NCBI GenBank assembly: GCA_965204525.1
Contig: OZ241994.1
Coordinates: 806,001 to 870,000, forward strand
DNA length: 64,000 nt
Reading direction: 5' to 3'
Source: Bin5 sp965204525
GTDB lineage: Bacteria; Chloroflexota; Anaerolineae; Caldilineales; Caldilineaceae
Positions 22,201 through 30,541 of this stretch are shown piece after piece (within the stretch, counting starts at the first letter, position 1; each line of letters starts with the position of its first letter). The translations under genes and the position numbers were made by a program. The notes under the pieces were generated by a model, which saw nothing but the letters and a program-made list of their open reading frames with translations, ran no database searches and was not told the DNA's origin.

Positions 22201-23801
22201 TGTACGGGGGAACCTTGACCTTGAGCGCGTCGATGCCGTTCGAGTAGGGTCTATCCCCGCGTGTACGGGGGAACCTACCCGACACTGACCGCCCGCATCC
22301 GCCGCCACGGTCTATCCCCGCGTGTACGGGGGAACCGTCGTGCGACCGGCTGGTGCGGCTCAGTCCCAAGGTCTATCCCCGCGTGTACGGGGGAACCCTG
22401 CTCCATCCGCAGCGGCATGTGGGGCATCCCGGTCTATCCCCGCGTGTACGGGGGAACCTCTTCCCGCCTTGTCCCTGCGGCTGCTGAATCGGGTCTATCC
22501 CCGCGTGTACGGGGGAACCTATTGGGCGGCGTTTTTGGAGATCGAAGGTGAGGGTCTATCCCCGCGTGTACGGGGGAACCCTTTGCCGAAGTCGTCAACG
22601 CCGCCTCTGGCACGGGTCTATCCCCGCGTGTACGGGGGAACCTGCAGGGCGTATTCTTCGCCGACGGGCTGCAGGGGTCTATCCCCGCGTGTACGGGGGA
22701 ACCGCCTCCTGTCCGCGTGCGATGATCTCGGCAAGGGGTCTATCCCCGCGTGTACGGGGGAACCCGGCTGGCAGCATGACGGCTCGCATCCCTACGCGGT
22801 CTATCCCCGCGTGTACGGGGGAACCGTTCCGCCAGGAGTTCCAGGAGCTCCAGCAGAAGGTCTATCCCCGCGTGTACGGGGGAACCCTGATCGCAAAAAA
22901 CGGCGACACCGACGCCGAGGGTCTATCCCCGCGTGTACGGGGGAACCCTCCTCAATATCTCCTCAGACTCACGGGCCTGGGGTCTATCCCCGCGTGTACG
23001 GGGGAACCCAACGTGAACCCTGCACCACGCCGCGCCCGAAAGGTCTATCCCCGCGTGTACGGGGGAACCCTGTGGCTGTTGCTGCGGCTGGGCCTGGGGC
23101 TGGGTCTATCCCCGCGTGTACGGGGGAACCGCCTGACCGCCCTGGAGCAGCGCACCGAGGATAGGTCTATCCCCGCGTGTACGGGGGAACCAATTAGAGG
23201 ATGATCCCAAACTGTATGAAGTGAGGTCTATCCCCGCGTGTACGGGGGAACCAGGACAGGAGAATGTCATGCAGGCAAATCGGGAGGTCTATCCCCGCGT
23301 GTACGGGGGAACCTCGATTATACATACAGTATACACGATAAAGCGAGGTCTATCCCCGCGTGTACGGGGGAACCAACTGCAGGCTGAGGATCGTGTGGAA
23401 GTCCTGAGGTCTATCCCCGCGTGTACGGGGGAACCTGTCCCGGCGGCTGAGGTGGCAGAAAATCGGAGGGTCTATCCCCGCGTGTACGGGGGAACCCGAT
23501 GATCAGCCTCATTCCGGGGTCGATCTTGAGGTCTATCCCCGCGTGTACGGGGGAACCCAGAGTGGGAATTGTACAAGACATCGAGAAAGAGGTCTATCCC
23601 CGCGTGTACGGGGGAACCCACCTGCAGCTGCTCAAAGGCGGCTGGCAGGACGGTCTATCCCCGCGTGTACGGGGGAACCTTCCCTCTGTGCGGATTTCGA
23701 TTCCACGGTGGAGGTCTATCCCCGCGTGTACGGGGGAACCATCCTGGTCCAGGAAAACCGCTGGGACGAATCGGGTCTATCCCCGCGTGTACGGGGGAAC
23801 C
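13281..23801 (-). CRISPR. Type I-E CRISPR array, 173 repeats
   Basis: The 28-nt repeat, on the + strand starting GGTCTATCCCCGCG and ending GTACGGGGGAACC, recurs with period 61. First copy is 13281-13308 and last is 23774-23801. Stepping through the window gives 173 copies and 172 spacers of 33 nt, with one 34-nt spacer at 22581-22614. Repeats inspected are identical, including those at the distal end. The reverse complement starts GGTTCCCCCG and ends GGGGATAGACC, like E. coli type I-E repeats, so crRNAs are read from the minus strand and the leader is at the right, next to cas2. The hairpin is CCCCGT/GCGGGG with loop ACAC. Several spacers recur (14651=14773, 15993+16054=16115+16176, 16359=17274, 20873=20934). 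Confidence 0.99.
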
Positions 23802-23852
23802 TCTAAGCGTTCTTTTTTTGTCGAATCTGCTAAAGGTGGCGGCCTAATTGTA
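23802..23852 (-). promoter_or_regulatory. Short CRISPR leader with possible promoter overlapping the cas2 end
   Basis: Only 42 bases separate the cas2 stop (23844) from the leader-proximal repeat. On the minus strand this space reads A-rich before the repeat (GACAAAAAAAGAACGC). A TACAAT hexamer (23852-23847, 5 of 6 to the -10 consensus) straddles the cas2 stop and would start transcription near 23840. A -35 match is weak. Leader functions must therefore be compact or extend into cas2. Confidence 0.4.
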
Positions 23853-24131
23853 CTTCACCAGGTAAATCCCATCAGCGTCGACTATCTCCTTCGGCGCCTC
23901 TCCTAGTAACTGTATTCGCTGTCCGCCCACCGCGGAGGGCTCCCGCCAGGTCATCACTATCGACCCCTGCTGCATTTCGTCATACCATCCAGCCAGTACC
24001 TCCCAGACCCTCTTGCGTATGCCGCTTGTCATGTTTGGCGACGTGTATACACCCGGCGCTATCTCCAACATGGCCGAAGCGAGAAAACCTCGATACCGCG
24101 CCGCCACGTTGATCGTAACCACAACCGTCAT
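23844..24131 (-). CDS. cas2: CRISPR-associated Cas2e
   Basis: A 95-residue ferredoxin-like protein of the type I-E Cas2 family. Begins MTVVVTINVAARYRGFLASAMLEIAPGVYTS, with the conserved VAPG-like turn (here IAPGVY) and the WEVL...W segment of Cas2e. It bridges two Cas1 dimers in the spacer-integration complex. Its start overlaps the cas1 stop by four bases (ATGA), so translation is coupled. It is the last gene of the cas operon and lies directly at the leader. Confidence 0.96.
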   Translation of the reverse strand: MTVVVTINVAARYRGFLASAMLEIAPGVYTSPNMTSGIRKRVWEVLAGWYDEMQQGSIVMTWREPSAVGGQRIQLLGEAPKEIVDADGIYLVKYN

Positions 24132-25063
24132 CTGCTGCCCCCCTGACTCTTGCCCAATGTGCCAGTCGGCGACTTCTGGACAGGATCCATATCCTCAAAC
24201 AGCTTCTTGATGCGGTCAATCATCTGCGAGACCACGCGTTCGCTTCGAAGCATCTCTCCTGTCTTCCTTCGAGTCTGTCTCTCGATATCCAACTTCGGAT
24301 TTTCCATCACCGCCTTGGCAGACTGGAACGCGGCAGGCAGCAAAACCGTATCACGAAACAGGTCGGCAATATCTAGCGCGAAAGCATCACCGCTATGCTC
24401 ATGAATGAAGCCCAGTTGCGGAATCGCGCCCACAGCCATGACTGCAATCACTGCTGCAGACGTTACTGCGACCGAAGCATGGTTGATCGCCTGATTTGGA
24501 ATATCTGCTGCTAAAGGCCTTTTTCGGTCGTAGCGGCGTCCCCGCCATTGGATGCCGTAACGCTGGGCCAGGTTCTTGTAGGTCTGCCTCATGCGTGCGC
24601 CCTCAATCCCCCGCAGGATGTCTATCTCCGTGTGCGGGACCAGTTCACCCAGACGCATCGTGTACATCCTGCGCGCAACGGTAATGCGGCTGCCGCTGGC
24701 GTCACCCCAGGCCCGCATCTGTCGACGTGCCATCTCCGAACTGTCTGGCATCAACGGCGGCGCGGTGTAGCACCTGACCCCATCCTCGCCTACGGCAACC
24801 AGCGCAGTGCCGTGACGCGCCATAAGACGCAACGCATCATGGCTCACTGTCGAACCCGGACCAAGTAGGATCATCGAAAGCGATTGAAATGGAATCCCAT
24901 ACTGCCCACTCTCCAAGGGGCTCTTCGAATCGGCAGAACTGTCCCGCTCGAAACGAAGCGTCCCATCCCGCACAGTCAGGGCGCCCCGCGACAACCATAA
25001 TAGGCCATGACGGTCGGCGTGGGGGATGCGCGCGGTTTCGAGTCCTAATCTTCCTCTTAGCAT
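24128..25063 (-). CDS. cas1: CRISPR-associated integrase Cas1e
   Basis: A 311-residue Cas1 of type I-E, the metal-dependent integrase that inserts new spacers. The likely metal ligands are E154 (RGIEGARMR), H221 (GFIHEHSGD) and D234 (DIADL). The N-terminal beta domain begins after LPHADRHG-like ARIPHADRHGLLWLSRG. A long basic C-terminal tail follows the catalytic domain. GAAAGGGAAGAAG precedes the ATG. An orphan CRISPR-like hairpin sits 27 bases upstream between cas6e and cas1. Confidence 0.97.
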   Translation of the reverse strand: MLRGRLGLETARIPHADRHGLLWLSRGALTVRDGTLRFERDSSADSKSPLESGQYGIPFQSLSMILLGPGSTVSHDALRLMARHGTALVAVGEDGVRCYTAPPLMPDSSEMARRQMRAWGDASGSRITVARRMYTMRLGELVPHTEIDILRGIEGARMRQTYKNLAQRYGIQWRGRRYDRKRPLAADIPNQAINHASVAVTSAAVIAVMAVGAIPQLGFIHEHSGDAFALDIADLFRDTVLLPAAFQSAKAVMENPKLDIERQTRRKTGEMLRSERVVSQMIDRIKKLFEDMDPVQKSPTGTLGKSQGGSR

Positions 25064-25090
25064 CTTCTTCCCTTTCCGATGGAATGAACA

Positions 25091-25118
25091 GATCTAACCC
25101 CGCGTCTGCGGGGGAACC
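25091..25118 (-). repeat. Orphan CRISPR-like repeat between cas6e and cas1
   Basis: A single 28-nt element matching the array repeat at 24 of 28 positions. In transcript sense it begins GGTTCCCCCGC and ends GCGGGGTTAGATC. The stem CCCCGC/GCGGGG is intact. The G-U pair of the array repeat is replaced by G-C, and the loop changes from ACAC to AGAC. It lies inside the cas mRNA, 58 bases after the cas6e stop and 27 bases before cas1. No second copy or array is adjacent. Confidence 0.9.
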
Positions 25119-25176
25119 AGGAGATTGCGAATACTCGATTGTTAAAGTGCACTTTCAAGCAGAACAACTGCATCCG

Positions 25177-25947
25177 TCAAGCCGGCTTCCTCATAGGACG
25201 CAACAGCAGCATTCCGTACCCGTAAGAACGGTGTCGTCCTACTCCGCGTCCCAACAACCTGGTGAAGCCATCGCTGTCGGTAACCGTAAGCGTACCCCGC
25301 AATAGCGCGGTTGGCCCCTCGAACGGCCTCCGTCTCAACGCCCGCATCGAACGGGTCCGCTGAAACAACGCCAGGCTTGCCGATTCCAGCTCCGCCCCGC
25401 CATGGCGTTCAAACTGCTCCGACAACCAATCCGCATAGACCTCCTCCCTGCTGCGCGGCATGGCTTTGGGCGGATAGCGCTCCGCTTCCCGCTGGAAGGC
25501 ATCGACCTCTCCGCCCGGATTCCTGCTTCCGCGCGCGCGGCGCACCGTAGGGCGGGTGAGAACCTCGAATCCCAGCCGCGTACCCGCCTTCCACGTCGCC
25601 GGCATCGACTTGCCATCCAGGCTCGAAATGGGCAGCACACGGGCCTGGAGCGGATCGGCAAACTGCGCGGCCGCGCCTCGCAACGCCTCGATGTCAGCGC
25701 GGCCATAGCCGTAGAACACGCCCTTCCGGTTGCCCTTGTGCCTGGGAATGATCAACCGGAAGGGTTGCGGCGCCAGCTCCCCGAATACACCGGCAAGAAA
25801 ACAGTGCATGGCATATCCCTCATCGAACGTCTGCCGGCTCATCATCTGTCTCGAACCCGCCCAACTCTGGAAGGAACGCAGATCTACGCTGCCTCGGATC
25901 ATCTGCAGTTGTTGCGTCGTCACCACGCTGCTCTCCTGAATCGTCAT
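25177..25947 (-). CDS. cas6e: crRNA endonuclease Cas6e
   Basis: The Cascade subunit that cuts precursor crRNA at the repeat hairpin and stays bound to it. The 256-residue product starts MTIQESSVVTTQQLQM. The ATG at 25947 overlaps the cas5e stop by four bases and is preferred over the longer frame from 26130. H48 in EGYAMHCFLAG is a candidate for the catalytic His. The C-terminal GVGRHRSYGYGMLLLRP is the glycine-rich RNA-binding loop. It could also recognise the orphan repeat just downstream in its own mRNA. Confidence 0.94.
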   Translation of the reverse strand: MTIQESSVVTTQQLQMIRGSVDLRSFQSWAGSRQMMSRQTFDEGYAMHCFLAGVFGELAPQPFRLIIPRHKGNRKGVFYGYGRADIEALRGAAAQFADPLQARVLPISSLDGKSMPATWKAGTRLGFEVLTRPTVRRARGSRNPGGEVDAFQREAERYPPKAMPRSREEVYADWLSEQFERHGGAELESASLALFQRTRSMRALRRRPFEGPTALLRGTLTVTDSDGFTRLLGRGVGRHRSYGYGMLLLRPMRKPA

Positions 25948-26711
25948 GCTGGTTTTCCCTCCTCCGCTGGCGCATCGCCGCTGTCGACAGCAGGAAACAG
26001 GGCCGCGGGGACGGCGGACTCGCACACACTGCGGCCGCCGCCGTGAAGACCGGATACCCAATTGCGTTCGTCGGTCAGCATATACCTGCGGCTGGGTTGA
26101 ACGCTCTCTACACCCTCGCCAGCAGGCCACAGCACACGAATGCCCGCCGCCTGTCCATCCCTACTTCTCAAAGGCACGGCCAGCAGGGCCGCCAAGACCG
26201 TCTCGCCCTCCTGGAAACCCTGGAACAATCGCCCGGAAGGTAGACAGGGTTTACGTCCGATGAACAGCGGCCGCAAAGGCTTCTCGAGCGCCTCCGCCAA
26301 ATCTTCCAGACCGGGTTCGAATTCGGCCTCTTCCATTCGCAGGACGACTGTGACGCGCATATCGGCCAGGTAGTCCCTGTAGCGCAGCCAGTTCGTATAA
26401 TTGCCGCCCTCTCGTCCCTCCGCCGCGCCGCGCGTCGTCCATCCACTGTCTTTGTTGGAAATAGCGGCCGTCTGAAAGTCGGTCATCCGCACGCCGCTGG
26501 CCGGTTCGCGGTCGACGCGGGCCGCGAAGACCAGCCGCTCTTGCAGCTTCTGATGTCGTTCGGCCTCAGTCCGCCGCCAGCCCAGAGCATTGGCCAGAAG
26601 ACCGGTCAGCATCGAAGCGGCGGGAAACCAGCGGACAACACCGAAGTTGTCGACAGTTTCCCCGCCAAAGGCCATCAGCGGCGCTTCCAGCGTGAGTATC
26701 AGATGCTGCAT
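25944..26711 (-). CDS. cas5e: Cascade subunit Cas5e
   Basis: A 255-residue RAMP protein that caps the 5' handle of the crRNA in Cascade. The N-terminus LILTLEAPLMAFGGETVDNFGVVRWFPAASMLTGLLANALGW is the characteristic Cas5e opening. RDYLADMRVTVVL and PLFIGRKPCLPSGRLF are further conserved stretches. It begins one base after the cas7e stop codon and overlaps cas6e by four bases, so all three are translated as one unit. The C-terminal tail is Pro/Glu-rich and probably disordered. Confidence 0.95.
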   Translation of the reverse strand: MQHLILTLEAPLMAFGGETVDNFGVVRWFPAASMLTGLLANALGWRRTEAERHQKLQERLVFAARVDREPASGVRMTDFQTAAISNKDSGWTTRGAAEGREGGNYTNWLRYRDYLADMRVTVVLRMEEAEFEPGLEDLAEALEKPLRPLFIGRKPCLPSGRLFQGFQEGETVLAALLAVPLRSRDGQAAGIRVLWPAGEGVESVQPSRRYMLTDERNWVSGLHGGGRSVCESAVPAALFPAVDSGDAPAEEGKPA

Positions 26712-26712
26712 G

Positions 26713-27966
26713 TCAATCCGCCTCTCCAGATTGGGCCGCGCCCGCCGCCCAGGCGGCTAGGTCGTCCAGACACAGCCGATCCGCGTTCGGAATGTCGCAG
26801 TCAGCCACCGACATCACCCGTCGGGCTTCACGCACGCCATAGGCATTGTCGAGTTGGGTCAAGTATGCAGCCAAGGCCGCTGTCGCGTCGACAGTCTGAG
26901 CGCTGATTGGTTTGCGGAAGGCGTTGGCCAGGCTGCGCGGCTGTCGTGTCCCGATCTCAATCAGCATCAGGTCGGCATAGGAATACGGCGCAGTAGAGCC
27001 GAGCTTGGCGCCGGGCGATACGGTGGCGATGAGATGGATGAGATGCTCGACCACCTGTGCTCCCAACGACCGATCAGCGTTCTGCCAGGCTTCGGCCTCG
27101 CAACCCTCTAGATTCGAGATCAGGCCGGGAACGTCGACGACAACGTAACCGTAGAAGAGACCCGCGGTCAACTCAGTGTCGCCGATATAGGCCGCGCCGG
27201 CATCTTCATCGTCGCGCTGCAGATCGTCAACGACCGAGAAGTAATCGCTTTCGCTTTCCTCCCGATGGACGGTGAAGGCATGGGCCACATGGACGGCGGC
27301 GTCGATATTAGCGGCCGGAGCTGATGTCACCATGCGACCGAAGAGCGCGCCTTCCAGCCCGCCGGGGAGAGAGGCACTGTGGCGGAACACTTCGAAGTTG
27401 CGGTGTTCTTCTCTCCCAAACGCTTGTTCAGCAGCTTTTCTGGCCTCTCTTCGCTCAGCCTTGTCTTTCCCGGTGGCCCTTCTGATTTCGTCATCAGTGA
27501 CCAAGATCCCTTGCGCGAGTTGCCCGGCAGCATCGGTATCGTGTGGATGTATACGGCAGATGGCGGCGGCTTTCTCCCGCAGGTACTCCACTTCAGGCAG
27601 ACCGAGCAGGAGGGGCTGACGATCGCTTTCGCTGGTGCCGCGGCTGCCGTACACGCCGACGTTGAACGCCTCTTCAATAGCCGACAAGACCTCTCCGTCG
27701 ATCCCGCCGCCCTCCCGCAGCGGCTGAATTACCCCGCGGTCGATCACATTGCGAGACCGTATCGCTTTGGCCGCATTGGGGATGTTGTGGATGGCGTAGT
27801 TGTCGTCGGCCATGCGCCAGTGTCTCTTGAGACACTGCGAAGAGATGCGCGTGCGGACGACGCCGCCAAACGGCATACGCTTAGCCAGGCCGCTGTCATC
27901 TCGGTTGAGCAGAGCGGCCGGGTAGGAATGGAGACTGTGGATTTGCAAAAATCGTGAAACGGACAT
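26713..27966 (-). CDS. cas7e: Cascade backbone subunit Cas7e
   Basis: Forms the helical backbone of Cascade along the guide. The real start is the ATG at 27966 (MSVSRFLQIHSLHSYPAALL) with GAAAGGG upstream. The frame open to 28329 belongs to cse2 in another phase. NRDDSGLAKRMPFGGVVRTRISSQCLKRHW is the classic Cas7e N-terminal signature. The product has 417 residues, longer than E. coli CasC, with an acidic insertion near DDLQRDDEDAG. It sits 43 bases after cse2. Confidence 0.96.
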   Translation of the reverse strand: MSVSRFLQIHSLHSYPAALLNRDDSGLAKRMPFGGVVRTRISSQCLKRHWRMADDNYAIHNIPNAAKAIRSRNVIDRGVIQPLREGGGIDGEVLSAIEEAFNVGVYGSRGTSESDRQPLLLGLPEVEYLREKAAAICRIHPHDTDAAGQLAQGILVTDDEIRRATGKDKAERREARKAAEQAFGREEHRNFEVFRHSASLPGGLEGALFGRMVTSAPAANIDAAVHVAHAFTVHREESESDYFSVVDDLQRDDEDAGAAYIGDTELTAGLFYGYVVVDVPGLISNLEGCEAEAWQNADRSLGAQVVEHLIHLIATVSPGAKLGSTAPYSYADLMLIEIGTRQPRSLANAFRKPISAQTVDATAALAAYLTQLDNAYGVREARRVMSVADCDIPNADRLCLDDLAAWAAGAAQSGEAD

Positions 27967-28009
27967 GGTTGTGGACCCTTTCAATGGTGCCTGTCTGTTC
28001 AAAATGAAT

Positions 28010-28612
28010 TCACTCTGACTGCCTGCTTTGTCGTTCCGTTCGGTAGTACTCGCGGGCGATGCGGCGGCGCGCCAGCTCCGCGGCATCTTCGTTGTAGCCT
28101 TCGTTGAGGATAAACGAAGCCATTTCCCGCCAGTTGAACGGCTGACCCGCGGCCGCCACCATGCGGAACAGCCGGGCCAACAGCGTGCGCAAAATCGGAC
28201 CGCGCGCGGTGAGCAGCCGGTTGAGGCGGGATTCGCTGTAGTAGGCGCTGCTCCGCTGGTTGTCCCCGCCGGAGAAGATAGCCCGACCGACCGATACAGT
28301 CCCGTCATGGGCGCTGCGGTCGACTTCATCGTTGGAAGCGGTGGGTGTCATCAGCGCGATACCATGCAGGATGAGTGCCCACTTGTTCTCAACTTGCGGG
28401 TTGCCCAGCAGTTCATACCTTGCCAGCAGCCGCCAGACTACCGCGGCATCCGGCACATCCGGGTCCATGCGCCGCAGTTCGGCCAGATCGCCGCGGGGAA
28501 AGTCGGCGCTGGCCAGAATTCGGGCGAAAGTCACGGCAATATCCCCCCAACTGACGGGCCGGCGTTCCTGCGCAGGCAAATCGGCTATATCAACAGTCTG
28601 TGTGCTCGTCAT
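28010..28612 (-). CDS. cse2: Cascade small subunit Cse2 (Cas11e)
   Basis: A 200-residue, mostly helical protein that lines the Cascade belly and stabilises the R-loop. Recognised from its position between cas8e and cas7e and from WRLLARYELL, RLNRLLTARGPILRTLLARLFRMVAA and a C-terminal basic YYRTERQSR tail. The start overlaps the cas8e stop by four bases. Confidence 0.93.
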   Translation of the reverse strand: MTSTQTVDIADLPAQERRPVSWGDIAVTFARILASADFPRGDLAELRRMDPDVPDAAVVWRLLARYELLGNPQVENKWALILHGIALMTPTASNDEVDRSAHDGTVSVGRAIFSGGDNQRSSAYYSESRLNRLLTARGPILRTLLARLFRMVAAAGQPFNWREMASFILNEGYNEDAAELARRRIAREYYRTERQSRQSE

Positions 28613-30201
28613 TCCTCATCTCCTTGATCTGTGTCGGCAAATAGAAACGCCAGTCCTTGCGGCCCTCGTATTCTTCCCTCGAACAGGCTCTCGGCATTGG
28701 CGCGGGCGCGGTAGCGGTAGATGGCAGGGCAGGGAAGCCCTTCTTCAGCCTCTCGCAGGATTCTGCGTGCCCGGTTCACGACACCGCTTTCGTTATCCAG
28801 CAACCATTCCTTCCGTATGCGACCGCGCTCGTCGCTGTCATCGCTCTCAAACTCAACCTGCAGATCACCGAAAAAGCGTGCGTCAACGAATTCGTCGAGC
28901 CTGTTGAGCCACGGGCGGGCCAGATTGCGGTGTTCTGCGCTCAAATTCTGGCTATCCCCCCGGGCCACGAAGACCTGAATCGCGTGGCTGAGAATTCGCT
29001 GGACGGTACCGATGTTTTCGATGCGAGATTGGGCGATTCTGCCAAGCTCATTCATGCTCTCGCGTCGCATGAACGCCCGTTTGGCTTTATGGCTGATAGG
29101 GATGATGCGTTCGTAGTAGCCTTCGGTCTTGCCCTGCCCACGCACCAACGCACGCGCGAGCAGCAGCGTCGGCACCGATACGTCCCGCTCGGAGCGGATC
29201 GGTTGCAAGAGCGCGGGCTGTTCCCAATTCGCTGAGGTCAGATACTCAGTCACCCGTCGATAGGTAAATCCTCCGTTGGCAAGCGTCAGCGCCTTGCTCT
29301 CCTTGCGGTTGATCGGCAACCAAGGGTCGCCCGTTACCCCTTTTAGATTCTTCGCCTCAATGCGTGCCGCCTTCGAGCTTGTTCTGAGGCCGTACAAATC
29401 GCCGCCAGCACTGACGCGCAAGCGAATGCGCCGGCAGATTTCGATGTAGTACGGATTCAACTGATTCGGAAGCAGCGCTTCGCTCTTCGTCCCGTCCCAA
29501 GGGAGCGTCCAAAGCAGAGAAACGCCGTCATCGCGCATAGGATAGTCGGCCACCAGCGATGCGTGCCTCTCTGATAGACCCACAATGTCGTGCCGCAGAT
29601 GCGTGCCGGGCCTTGTTGAGGGCGTGAGGGAGAAGGCTGCCCGGTTGCCTAATCCGCCATTCATCCTTGAGATGCCGTAGTTGCCCGGCCCGCTGTAGCC
29701 CTCCATCGTTTGCAGTGTGATCAGCGCAAAAACCCAGTCGTCCGTCTCAGCCTGCGCCGCCACAGCCGACTTAATATCGTGATTCTTCGAGAGGACCAGC
29801 ATATCCAAACCATCGGGGGTCGGCACCGGGATATTGTAATCCTTCAGCCTGTCGTCCGATCTAGCTGAAGGCTGCATGAATGCCGGTCGGGTGATCTCCT
29901 CCACTACCAGACGCCAAGGCTCATCCTCCGCGAAATCCGGCGTAAGGCGCCGGAGCAACTGCAGCCACTGCTCCGCTTCATCCGGCGGTTCGGAAAAGCC
30001 CGACTTACGCAGCGCCATGACGCCCAACTGCACCAAAAAGGCGTGCCAGGCGTGGCGCTGATGGGGCCTGAGCGCGGGGAAAGCGTCAATCTCATCCTGC
30101 ATCAGCGCTGCAAAGATCATCGGCAACGACGCATGAACGAGTGCCCCGTTTGAAGTAGAGATCCGTATGATCGGATCTTCCAGGATGTTATTATTGGCCA
30201 T
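28609..30201 (-). CDS. cas8e: Cascade large subunit Cas8e (Cse1)
   Basis: A 530-residue subunit that reads the PAM and recruits Cas3. The ATG at 30201 (MANNNILEDPIIRIS) is chosen because the longer frame begins at a TTG with no homology. AAGGAG lies 11 bases upstream. The segment DEIDAFPALRPHQRHAWHAFLVQLG is the Cse1 signature. The start codon overlaps the end of a 77-codon upstream frame by 11 bases, so translation may be coupled to it. It heads the Cascade block, separated from cas3 by a 484-base regulatory gap. Confidence 0.96.
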   Translation of the reverse strand: MANNNILEDPIIRISTSNGALVHASLPMIFAALMQDEIDAFPALRPHQRHAWHAFLVQLGVMALRKSGFSEPPDEAEQWLQLLRRLTPDFAEDEPWRLVVEEITRPAFMQPSARSDDRLKDYNIPVPTPDGLDMLVLSKNHDIKSAVAAQAETDDWVFALITLQTMEGYSGPGNYGISRMNGGLGNRAAFSLTPSTRPGTHLRHDIVGLSERHASLVADYPMRDDGVSLLWTLPWDGTKSEALLPNQLNPYYIEICRRIRLRVSAGGDLYGLRTSSKAARIEAKNLKGVTGDPWLPINRKESKALTLANGGFTYRRVTEYLTSANWEQPALLQPIRSERDVSVPTLLLARALVRGQGKTEGYYERIIPISHKAKRAFMRRESMNELGRIAQSRIENIGTVQRILSHAIQVFVARGDSQNLSAEHRNLARPWLNRLDEFVDARFFGDLQVEFESDDSDERGRIRKEWLLDNESGVVNRARRILREAEEGLPCPAIYRYRARANAESLFEGRIRGPQGLAFLFADTDQGDEE

Positions 30202-30424
30202 TTGACACAGGTCTCCTTCTCGCGATACCCTGCTCAAAAAAGCAGAGGGAGATTTCGGACAAGGTATGGACCACTTCCGTCTCTATCGAGGATAGTCTGC
30301 TGTGGTACGTCGTTCTGTTGTCACATTGTGAACTGACGGGGCGGATGGTTTGGCGGCACTGCTCGGACACAGAAACTCGTGAAATCTCATGTATCATCTT
30401 TTTCGAGACGAGAATTCTCTCCAT
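30191..30424 (-). CDS. Possible leader ORF (77 aa) before cas8e
   Basis: A 77-codon frame, MERILVSKKMIHEISRVS..., with a GGAGG 11 bases before its ATG. Its TAA overlaps the cas8e ATG (ATGGCCAATAA), so ribosomes leaving it could restart on cas8e. No family recognised. The product is Ser/Arg-rich with three Cys. It starts about 30 bases downstream of the site matched by the mini-CRISPR guide. It could be a leader peptide, a toxin in a CreTA-like arrangement, or a chance frame. Confidence 0.35.
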   Translation of the reverse strand: MERILVSKKMIHEISRVSVSEQCRQTIRPVSSQCDNRTTYHSRLSSIETEVVHTLSEISLCFFEQGIARRRPVSNGQ

Positions 30425-30454
30425 AGTAGCTCTTGCCTCCGTAAGAGTTTTGGT

Positions 30455-30477
30455 GAGGAACTGTTTAAGTTAGTGTT
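30455..30477 (-). promoter_or_regulatory. Predicted Cascade target site for the mini-CRISPR guide
   Basis: The minus strand of 30474-30455 reads ACTAACTTAAACAGTTCCTC and matches the mini-CRISPR guide ACTTACTTAAACGGTTCGTC at 17 of 20 positions (mismatches 4, 13, 18). The adjacent 5' triplet at 30477-30475 is AAC, in the PAM position. A weak minus-strand promoter, TTTACT (30507-30502) and TAATCT (30484-30479) spaced 17, would start transcription near 30472, inside this site. Binding would therefore block the cas8e unit. Confidence 0.7.
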
Positions 30478-30541
30478 GAGATTACCATGAAAAATCGTCA
30501 GAGTAAACCTTTCAGTCCAATCACTAACGAAACGCTAACAA

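Noticed and set aside
13355..23906. Dozens of overlapping + strand ORFs rich in GLSPRVRGN, SIPACTGEP and VYPRVYGGT
   Set aside because: They are three-frame translations of the CRISPR repeat and its spacers, not genes.
25064..25090. Target for a guide following the orphan repeat
   Set aside because: I looked for a match of the 27 bases after its handle to cas promoters and found none convincing.
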